From Streptococcus sp. M334 (lineage in GTDB: Bacteria > Bacillota > Bacilli > Lactobacillales > Streptococcaceae): a stretch of DNA of 64,000 bases. Positions 57,875 to 64,000 of the stretch are shown one piece after another. Below the pieces are notes generated by a model. That model did not search any database and was not told the origin of the DNA. It saw only the letters and a program-made list of their open reading frames with translations. Each line of letters opens with the position of its first letter. Position 1 is the first letter of the stretch. Both the position numbers and the translations under genes were made by a program. Location of the stretch: positions 1-64,000 of the forward strand of contig NZ_GL732491.1 in NCBI RefSeq assembly GCF_000187745.1, in the 5' to 3' direction.

Positions 57875-60508
57875 ATGGATAAGAAAAAATTGTTATTGAT
57901 TGATGGGTCTTCTGTTGCTTTTCGGGCGTTTTTTGCGCTCTATCAGCAGTTGGACCGTTTTAAGAATGCGGCTGGTTTACATACCAATGCGATTTATGGC
58001 TTTCAGTTGATGTTGAGCCATTTATTGGAGCGGGTGGAGCCGAGTCATATTTTGGTGGCTTTTGATGCGGGAAAGACGACCTTCCGTACAGAGATGTATG
58101 CGGACTATAAGGGTGGTCGGGCCAAGACTCCTGATGAGTTTCGTGAGCAATTTCCTTTCATTCGTGAATTGCTGGATCATATGGGGATTTGTCACTATGA
58201 GCTGGCTCAGTATGAGGCGGATGACATCATTGGGACGCTGGATAAGCTAGCAGAGCAGGATGGTTTTGATATTACCATTGTCAGTGGGGACAAGGACTTG
58301 ATTCAGCTGACGGATGAGCATACGGTGGTTGAAATTTCTAAGAAAGGTGTGGCTGAGTTTGAGGCCTTTACGCCAGACTATCTCATGGAAAAGATGGGCA
58401 TCACACCGACTCAGTTTATCGATCTTAAGGCGCTCATGGGTGATAAGTCGGATAATATCCCTGGGGTGACCAAAATCGGTGAAAAGACGGGTATCAAGCT
58501 CTTGCTGGAGCATGGCTCACTCGAGGGGATTTATGAGAATATCGATGGGATGAAGGCTTCTAAGATGAAGGAAAATCTCATCCATGATAAGGAACAGGCC
58601 TTTTTGTCAAAAACACTGGCGACCATTGATACCAAGGCACCGATTGAGATTGGTTTGGAGGATTTGGTCTATAGTGGTCCAGATGTAGAAAATCTCGGGA
58701 AATTCTACGATGAGATGGGCTTCAAACAGCTCAAGCAGGCTTTAAATGTGTCGTCAGCTGATGTTGCTGAGAGTTTGGACTTTACTATTGTTGACCAAGT
58801 CTGTCAAGACATGCTGAATGAAGAATCTATCTTCCATTTTGAGCTTTTTGGTGAGAATTACCATACGGCTGATTTGGTTGGTTTTGCTTGGTCTTGTGGA
58901 GATAAGCTCTATGCCACAGACAAGCTTGAGCTGTTGCAAGAGCCGATTTTCAAGGATTTCTTAGAAAAAACACCTTTGAGAGTTTATGATTTTAAAAAAG
59001 CTAAAGTTCTCTTGCATCGTTTTGGTCTGGATTTGCAGGCGCCTGCTTTTGATAGCCGTTTGGCTAAATACCTCCTTTCGACTGTGGAGGACAATGAAAT
59101 TGCGACCATCGCTAGTCTTTATGGTCAGACTTATTTGGTTGATGATGAGACTTTCTATGGTAAGGGTGTCAAGAAGGCCCTTCCTGAACGCGAGAAATTC
59201 TTGGAGCATTTAGCTCGTAAGCTTGCTGTTTTGGTCGAAACAGAGCCTATTTTGCTTGAAAAACTCAGCGAAAATGGTCAGTTAGAGCTTCTTTATGATA
59301 TGGAGCAACCTCTGGCTTTTGTCCTTGCCAAGATGGAAATTGCTGGGATTACGGTTAAGAAAGAGACCTTGCTTGAGATGCAGGCTGAAAATGAGCTTGT
59401 CATTGAAAAACTGACTCAAGAGATTTACGAGTTGGCTGGTGAGGAGTTTAATATCAACTCGCCTAAGCAGTTGGGCGTGCTTCTCTTTGAAAAATTGGGA
59501 CTTCCTCTAGAATATACTAAGAAAACCAAGACAGGTTATTCGACAGCGGTGGATGTGTTAGAGCGCCTTGCTCCTATTGCTCCTATTGTTAAGAAAATCC
59601 TAGATTACCGTCAGATTGCTAAGATTCAATCGACTTATGTGATTGGCTTGCAGGACTGGATTTTAGCTGATGGCAAGATTCATACTCGCTATGTGCAGGA
59701 TTTGACCCAGACAGGTCGTCTGTCTAGTGTGGATCCCAACTTGCAAAATATTCCTGTGCGTTTGGAACAAGGTCGCCTCATTCGTAAGGCTTTTGTGCCA
59801 GAGTGGGAGGATAGTGTCCTTCTCAGCTCCGACTATTCACAGATTGAATTACGCGTTTTGGCACATATCTCCAAAGATGAACACTTGATTAAGGCTTTCC
59901 AAGAGGGGGCAGATATCCATACTTCGACAGCCATGCGGGTCTTTGGCATTGAACGTCCTGAGGATGTGACTGCAAATGATCGTCGCAATGCCAAGGCGGT
60001 TAACTTTGGAGTGGTTTACGGGATTTCAGATTTTGGCTTGTCTAATAATTTGGGTATTAGTCGTAAGGAGGCCAAGTCCTATATTGATACCTACTTTGAA
60101 CGCTTCCCAGGTATTAAAAACTACATGGATGAAGTGGTGCGTGAGGCGCGTGATAAGGGCTATGTAGAGACCCTCTTCAAGCGTCGTCGTGAGTTGCCAG
60201 ATATCAATTCGCGTAACTTCAATATTCGTGGTTTTGCAGAGCGGACGGCTATCAACTCTCCTATCCAGGGTTCGGCGGCAGATATTCTCAAGATTGCCAT
60301 GATTCAGCTAGATAAAGCCTTGGTTGCAGGTGGTTATCAGACTAAGATGCTGTTACAAGTGCACGATGAAATTGTCCTTGAAGTTCCTAAATCTGAACTG
60401 GCAGAGATGAAAAAATTGGTCAAACAAACCATGGAAGAAGCTATTCAACTCAGTGTTCCCCTGATTGCGGATGAGAATGAGGGAGCAACCTGGTACGAGG
60501 CTAAATAA
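57875..60508 (+). CDS. polA: DNA polymerase I
   Basis: 877 residues from MDKKKLLLIDGSSVAFRAFFAL, the start of streptococcal Pol I; upstream in-frame starts would add a hydrophobic stretch. Order: 5'-3' exonuclease (about 1-290, DAGKTTFR, YEADDIIGT, SGDKDLIQL), a middle domain lacking clear 3'-5' exonuclease residues, then the polymerase with motif A SSDYSQIELRVLAH, motif B RRNAKAVNFGVVYG and motif C VHDEIVLEV. It fills gaps and removes primers. It looks richer in G+C than the genes just before it. TATAAT lies only 6 bp before the ATG (57863-57868) with no ribosome site, so the mRNA may be leaderless. In pneumococcus polA sits elsewhere near the origin (from memory). Confidence 0.96.
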   Translation: MDKKKLLLIDGSSVAFRAFFALYQQLDRFKNAAGLHTNAIYGFQLMLSHLLERVEPSHILVAFDAGKTTFRTEMYADYKGGRAKTPDEFREQFPFIRELLDHMGICHYELAQYEADDIIGTLDKLAEQDGFDITIVSGDKDLIQLTDEHTVVEISKKGVAEFEAFTPDYLMEKMGITPTQFIDLKALMGDKSDNIPGVTKIGEKTGIKLLLEHGSLEGIYENIDGMKASKMKENLIHDKEQAFLSKTLATIDTKAPIEIGLEDLVYSGPDVENLGKFYDEMGFKQLKQALNVSSADVAESLDFTIVDQVCQDMLNEESIFHFELFGENYHTADLVGFAWSCGDKLYATDKLELLQEPIFKDFLEKTPLRVYDFKKAKVLLHRFGLDLQAPAFDSRLAKYLLSTVEDNEIATIASLYGQTYLVDDETFYGKGVKKALPEREKFLEHLARKLAVLVETEPILLEKLSENGQLELLYDMEQPLAFVLAKMEIAGITVKKETLLEMQAENELVIEKLTQEIYELAGEEFNINSPKQLGVLLFEKLGLPLEYTKKTKTGYSTAVDVLERLAPIAPIVKKILDYRQIAKIQSTYVIGLQDWILADGKIHTRYVQDLTQTGRLSSVDPNLQNIPVRLEQGRLIRKAFVPEWEDSVLLSSDYSQIELRVLAHISKDEHLIKAFQEGADIHTSTAMRVFGIERPEDVTANDRRNAKAVNFGVVYGISDFGLSNNLGISRKEAKSYIDTYFERFPGIKNYMDEVVREARDKGYVETLFKRRRELPDINSRNFNIRGFAERTAINSPIQGSAADILKIAMIQLDKALVAGGYQTKMLLQVHDEIVLEVPKSELAEMKKLVKQTMEEAIQLSVPLIADENEGATWYEAK

Positions 60509-60520
60509 AAAAGCTATGTA

Positions 60521-60552
60521 GAGTTTGAAGCACTTGTTTTCAAACTCTTTTT
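60521..60552 (+). terminator. Terminator of polA
   Basis: GAGTTTGAA-GCACTTGTT-TTCAAACTC followed by TTTTT. Confidence 0.8.
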
Positions 60553-60576
60553 CATGTTTTTCTGTAAGCAGTTTCC

Positions 60577-60605
60577 TTGACATTTTTTTTGTTTTGCGCT
60601 ACCAT
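60577..60605 (+). promoter_or_regulatory. Promoter of riboswitch copy 1 (TTGACA-17-TACCAT)
   Basis: TTGACA (60577-60582) and TACCAT (60600-60605). The -10 is poorer than in copy 2. Confidence 0.65.
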
Positions 60606-60616
60606 ATGTCCATATA

Positions 60617-60705
<89 letters not shown>

Positions 60706-60718
60706 AGTCTATTCTGCA

Positions 60719-60745
60719 CCTTTTCCATATATGGTAAAGGTTTTT
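60719..60745 (+). terminator. Expression-platform terminator of riboswitch copy 1
   Basis: CCTTTTCCATA-TATGGTAAAGG followed by TTTTT (one T-T mismatch in the stem). When formed it would stop copy-1 transcripts before the second promoter. Confidence 0.8.
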
Positions 60746-60760
60746 CTGTAAGCAGTTTCC

Positions 60761-60789
60761 TTGACATTTTTTTTGTTTTGCGCTATCAT
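60761..60789 (+). promoter_or_regulatory. Promoter of riboswitch copy 2 (TTGACA-17-TATCAT)
   Basis: TTGACA (60761-60766) and TATCAT (60784-60789), one base closer to consensus than copy 1. Confidence 0.7.
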
Positions 60790-60800
60790 ATGTCCATATA

Positions 60801-60889
<89 letters not shown>

Positions 60890-60902
60890 AGTCTATTCTG
60901 CG

Positions 60903-60929
60903 CCTTTTCCATATATGGTAAAGGTTTTT
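60903..60929 (+). terminator. Expression-platform terminator of riboswitch copy 2
   Basis: CCTTTTCCATA-TATGGTAAAGG plus TTTTT, 38 bp before the first transporter-operon gene. Confidence 0.8.
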
Positions 60930-60966
60930 CTTTTTATAAAGAGGAAAACGAGAAGAGGAGGTTGTT

Positions 60967-61257
60967 ATGAAAGCAAGCATTGCCTTGCAAATTTTACCCC
61001 TATCACAGGGGATTGATCGAATTGCTGTTATCGATCAAGTCATTGCCTATCTGCAAGCTCAAGAAGTGACTATGGTAGTGACACCATTTGAAACGGTCTT
61101 AGAAGGGGAGTTTGATGAGCTCATGCGTATTCTCAAAGAAGCGCTGGAAGTGGCAGGGCAGGAGGCAGATAATGTCTTTGCCAATGTCAAAATAAATGTA
61201 GGAGAGATTTTAAGTATTGATGAGAAACTTGAAAAGTATACTGAGACGACACATTAG
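60967..61257 (+). CDS. MTH1187-family thiamine-binding protein
   Basis: 96 residues, ferredoxin-like fold family (MTH1187/YkoF type): MKASIALQILPLSQGI, VVTPFETVLEGEFDELMRILKEA, ANVKINVGEIL. Members bind thiamine or its pyrimidine. TPP-riboswitch control and transporter genes after it support a role in thiamine or precursor (HMP) handling. GAGGAGGTTGTT ribosome site. Overlaps the permease gene by about 38 bp. Confidence 0.88.
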   Translation: MKASIALQILPLSQGIDRIAVIDQVIAYLQAQEVTMVVTPFETVLEGEFDELMRILKEALEVAGQEADNVFANVKINVGEILSIDEKLEKYTETTH

Positions 61258-61978
61258 TCTATTGGGCTTTCTAGGAGTCTTGTCAATCTGGCAGTTAGCA
61301 GGTTTTCTTAAACTTCTCCCCAAGTTTATCCTGCCGACACCTCTTGAAATCCTCCAGTCTTTTGTGCGAGATAGAGAATTTCTCTGGCACCATAGCTGGG
61401 CGACCTTGAGAGTGGCTTTGCTAGGTCTAATTTTGGGAGTCTTGATTGCCTGTCTCATGGCTGTGCTCATGGATAGTTTGACTTGGCTTAACGACCTGAT
61501 TTACCCTATGATGGTGGTTGTTCAGACCATTCCGACTATTGCCATAGCTCCTATCCTGGTCTTGTGGCTCGGTTATGGGATTTTACCCAAGATTGTCTTG
61601 ATTATCTTGACGACTACCTTTCCTATTATCGTCAGCATTTTGGACGGTTTTAGGCATTGTGACAAGGATATGCTGACCTTGTTTAGTCTGATGCGGGCCA
61701 AGCCTTGGCAAATCCTGTGGCATTTTAAAATCCCAGTCAGCTTGCCCTACTTTTATGCAGGACTGAGGGTCAGTGTCTCCTACGCCTTTATCACAACAGT
61801 GGTATCTGAGTGGTTGGGAGGCTTTGAAGGACTGGGTGTCTACATGATTCAGTCCAAGAAACTGTTTCAGTATGATACTATGTTTGCTATTATTATTCTG
61901 GTATCGATTATCAGCCTTCTGGGTATGAAGTTGGTCGATATTAGTGAAAAATATGTTATTAAATGGAAACGTTCATAG
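61220..61978 (+). CDS. ABC transporter permease, thiamine-precursor type
   Basis: 252 residues from ATG (MRNLKSILRRH); a TTG one codon earlier is also possible. Six or so membrane segments and the coupling motif SLMRAKPWQILWHFKIPVSLPYFYAGL of the SsuC/TauC/ThiX family. Works with the lipoprotein and ATPase that follow. Confidence 0.93.
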   Translation: MRNLKSILRRHISLLGFLGVLSIWQLAGFLKLLPKFILPTPLEILQSFVRDREFLWHHSWATLRVALLGLILGVLIACLMAVLMDSLTWLNDLIYPMMVVVQTIPTIAIAPILVLWLGYGILPKIVLIILTTTFPIIVSILDGFRHCDKDMLTLFSLMRAKPWQILWHFKIPVSLPYFYAGLRVSVSYAFITTVVSEWLGGFEGLGVYMIQSKKLFQYDTMFAIIILVSIISLLGMKLVDISEKYVIKWKRS

Positions 61979-62015
61979 AATTAGAATGTTTCAAAAAAGA
62001 AAAGAGGAAATCAAA

Positions 62016-63023
62016 ATGAAAAAAACATGGAAAGTGTTTTTAACGCTTGTGACAGCTCTTGTAGCTGTTGTGCTTGTGGCCTGTGGTCAAGGAACTGCTT
62101 CTAAGAACAACAAAGAGGCAGAACTCAAGAAAATTGACTTTATCCTAGACTGGACGCCAAATACCAACCACACAGGACTTTATGTTGCCAAGGAAAAAGG
62201 TTATTTCAAAGAAGCTGGAGTGGATGTTGACTTGAAATTGCCACCAGAAGAAAGTTCTTCTGACTTGGTTATCAATGGTAAGGCACCATTTGCAGTGTAT
62301 TTCCAAGACTATATGGCTAAGAAATTGGAAAAAGGCGCAGGAATCACTGCCGTTGCAGCTATTGTTGAGCACAATACATCAGGAATTATCTCTCGTAAAT
62401 CTGACAATGTAGCTAGTCCAAAAGACTTGGTTGGTAAGAAATACGGAACATGGAATGACCCAACTGAACTTGCTATGTTGAAAACCTTGGTAGAATCTCA
62501 AGGTGGAGACTTTGAGAAGGTTGAAAAAGTACCAAATAACGACTCAAACTCAATCACACCGATTGCTAATGGAGTCTTTGACACTGCTTGGATCTACTAC
62601 GGATGGGATGGAATCCTTGCTAAATCTCAAGGCGTGGAGGCTAACTTCATGTACTTGAAAGACTACGTCAAGGAGTTTGACTACTATTCACCAGTAATCA
62701 TCGCAAACAATGACTATTTGAAAGACAACAAAGAAGAAGCTCGCAAAGTTATCCAAGCTATCAAAAAAGGCTACCAATATGCTATGGAGCATCCAGAAGA
62801 AGCAGCTGACATTCTCATCAAGAATGCACCTGAGCTTCAGGAAAAACGTGATTTTGTCATCGAATCTCAAAAATACTTGTCAAAAGAATACGCAAGCGAC
62901 AAGGAAAAATGGGGTCAATTTGACGCAGCTCGCTGGAATGCCTTCTACAAATGGGATAAAGAAAATGGTATCCTAAAAGAAGACTTGACAGACAAAGGCT
63001 TCACCAACGAATTTGTGAAATAA
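62016..63023 (+). CDS. ABC transporter substrate-binding lipoprotein, ThiY/NMT1 type
   Basis: 335 residues from MKKTWKVFLT, with AAGAGGAAA in front; a longer frame overlaps the permease gene. Lipobox LVAC with Cys23. The NMT1/THI5 fold is seen in DWTPNTNHTGLYVAKEKGYFKEAGVDV and YYGWDG. Under TPP riboswitches it most likely binds formylaminopyrimidine or HMP, as ThiY does. Overlaps the ATPase gene by one base (TAATG). Confidence 0.93.
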   Translation: MKKTWKVFLTLVTALVAVVLVACGQGTASKNNKEAELKKIDFILDWTPNTNHTGLYVAKEKGYFKEAGVDVDLKLPPEESSSDLVINGKAPFAVYFQDYMAKKLEKGAGITAVAAIVEHNTSGIISRKSDNVASPKDLVGKKYGTWNDPTELAMLKTLVESQGGDFEKVEKVPNNDSNSITPIANGVFDTAWIYYGWDGILAKSQGVEANFMYLKDYVKEFDYYSPVIIANNDYLKDNKEEARKVIQAIKKGYQYAMEHPEEAADILIKNAPELQEKRDFVIESQKYLSKEYASDKEKWGQFDAARWNAFYKWDKENGILKEDLTDKGFTNEFVK

Positions 63024-63751
63024 TGACAGAAATTAGACTAGAGCACGTCAGTTATGCCTATGGTCAAGAGAGGATTTTAGAGGATATCAACCTGCAGGTG
63101 ACTTCAGGTGAAGTGGTTTCCATCCTAGGCCCAAGTGGTGTTGGTAAGACTACGCTTTTCAACTTAATTGCGGGGATTTTAGAAGTTCAGTCAGGGCGAA
63201 TTGTCCTTGATGGTGAAGAAAATCCCAAGGGGCGCGTGAGTTATATGTTGCAAAAGGATCTACTCTTGGAGCACAAGACGGTGCTTGGCAATATCATCCT
63301 GCCCCTCTTGATTCAAAAAGTGGATAAGGCTGAAGCTATTGCTCGCGCGGATGAAATTCTTGCGACCTTCCAGTTGACAGCTGTACGGGACAAGTATCCT
63401 CATGAACTTAGTGGTGGGATGCGCCAGCGTGTAGCCTTACTCCGAACCTACCTTTTCGGGCACAAGCTTTTTCTCTTGGATGAGGCTTTTAGCGCCTTGG
63501 ATGAGATGACTAAGATGGAACTCCACGCTTGGTACCTTGAGATTCACAAGCAGTTGCAGCTAACAACCTTGATCATCACGCATAGTATCGAGGAGGCCCT
63601 CAGTCTTAGCGACCGCATCTATATCTTGAAAAATCGCCCTGGGCAGATTGTTTCAGAAATTAAACTAGATTGGTCTGAAGATGAGGACAAGGAAGTCCAA
63701 AAGATTGCCTACAAACGTCAAATCTTGGCAGAATTAGGCTTAGATAAGTAG
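63023..63751 (+). CDS. ABC transporter ATP-binding protein, ThiZ type
   Basis: 242 residues. Walker A GPSGVGKTT (36-44), signature LSGGMRQR, Walker B LFLLDEAFSALD, H-loop ITHSIEEA. Last gene of the riboswitch-controlled transporter. Confidence 0.94.
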   Translation: MTEIRLEHVSYAYGQERILEDINLQVTSGEVVSILGPSGVGKTTLFNLIAGILEVQSGRIVLDGEENPKGRVSYMLQKDLLLEHKTVLGNIILPLLIQKVDKAEAIARADEILATFQLTAVRDKYPHELSGGMRQRVALLRTYLFGHKLFLLDEAFSALDEMTKMELHAWYLEIHKQLQLTTLIITHSIEEALSLSDRIYILKNRPGQIVSEIKLDWSEDEDKEVQKIAYKRQILAELGLDK

Positions 63752-63758
63752 AAAAATA

Positions 63759-63797
63759 GGGAGTTGGTGAAGATTATCCTTTACCAGCGCCCTTTTT
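63759..63797 (+). terminator. Terminator of the thiamine transporter operon
   Basis: GGGAGTTGGT ... ACCAGCGCCC followed by TTTTT, one mismatch and one G-U in the stem. Confidence 0.7.
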
Positions 63798-63821
63798 CTT
63801 TTAAAAATGAGAAAATTTCGG

Positions 63822-63844
63822 TATAATAGTCAAAGATAGTCAAG
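63822..63844 (+). promoter_or_regulatory. ctsR promoter and CtsR operator
   Basis: -10 TATAAT (63822-63827) followed at once by AGTCAAAGATAGTCAAG (63828-63844), a near-perfect CtsR box (RGTCAAANANRGTCAAA). CtsR would repress its own operon here. Confidence 0.88.
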
Positions 63845-63869
63845 GTTTAAAGAGAGAGGTGGGTTTGTA

Positions 63870-64000
63870 ATGAGATTTAAAAATACATCGGATCATATTG
63901 AGGCCTACATCAAGGCGATTTTAGATCAATCTGGTATTGTGGAGTTGCAACGGAGTCAGTTGGCAGATACCTTCCAGGTTGTTCCTAGTCAGATCAACTA
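63870..64000 (+). CDS. ctsR: Heat-shock repressor CtsR (N-terminal part, cut by window edge)
   Basis: The 43 complete codons seen begin MRFKNTSDHIEAYIKAIL and continue with the helix-turn-helix start QRSQLADTFQVVPSQIN, typical of CtsR. It represses clpC and other clp genes. In pneumococcus clpC follows. Ribosome site GAGAGAGGTGG. Confidence 0.93.
   Translation, partial: MRFKNTSDHIEAYIKAILDQSGIVELQRSQLADTFQVVPSQIN

Overview
The window is the replication-origin region of a mitis-group Streptococcus, most likely S. mitis or a close relative of the pneumococcus. The evidence is the 16S rRNA start, the low GC content, the gene order tRNA-Arg/comCDE/tRNA-Glu/tRNA-Asn, htrA-parB-dnaA-dnaN-ychF-pth-mfd, ftsH-comX-rRNA, choline-binding-protein motifs (CbpD) and a pheromone of the S. 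mitis EMRK type. Species and synteny comparisons are from memory, not from a search.

Layout. Left of the origin (about 1-15,500) nearly all genes lie on the minus strand and point away from it: dnaA, dnaN, a DUF951 gene, ychF, pth, mfd, an S4 protein (RqcP-like), divIC, a 40-codon gene, a serine-hydrolase gene, tilS, hpt, ftsH, the competence sigma factor comX, tRNA-Glu and the start of an rRNA operon cut by the window edge. The origin has DnaA boxes on both sides of dnaA and a DnaA-trio-like run before dnaN. From 15,500 to 21,000 come parB, htrA (CiaR-type box), rlmH, tRNA-Arg, the comCDE quorum-sensing operon, tRNA-Glu and tRNA-Asn. From 21,000 to 32,700 are a TetR/YhgE pair with two matching operators, YfhO, an ABC-F ATPase with a degenerate second domain, trpS, guaB, recF and a YaaA-like S4 gene. 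From 32,800 to 44,100 a long plus-strand run carries two M16 peptidase homologues, a RodZ-like gene, pgsA, the ECF module ecfA1-ecfA2-ecfT, mreC, mreD, pcsB, rpsB and tsf. From 44,100 to 53,140 are cysK, a PH-domain gene and yigZ (minus), then comFA-comFC, hpf, gdpP, rplI, the replicative helicase and a Veg-family gene. The last part is more variable: cbpD broken by an in-frame stop, a 954-residue LPXTG surface protein with a PspA-type signal peptide, polA, two tandem TPP riboswitches, a thiamine-precursor ABC transporter and the start of ctsR.

How it fits together. Several parts serve competence: ComC/D/E sense pheromone and drive comC and comX through ComE boxes, and SigX reads the cin-box promoters of comFA and, in relatives, cbpD. 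Others serve chromosome replication and segregation (DnaA boxes, DnaA trio, ParB and three parS palindromes at 3.9, 25.7 and 36.9 kb), cell shape and division (DivIC, RodZ-like, MreCD, PcsB) and thiamine supply.

Most notable observations: (1) a 184-bp tandem duplication that copies a whole promoter + TPP riboswitch + terminator cassette, with one of three differences in the -10 box; (2) the nonsense mutation that separates the choline-binding part of CbpD; (3) a 9-bp tandem repeat that lengthens the mature competence pheromone by three residues; (4) a duplicated coiled-coil LPXTG protein with a PspA-like leader; (5) the degenerate second nucleotide site in the ABC-F protein. No CRISPR array, prophage, transposase or restriction system is visible.
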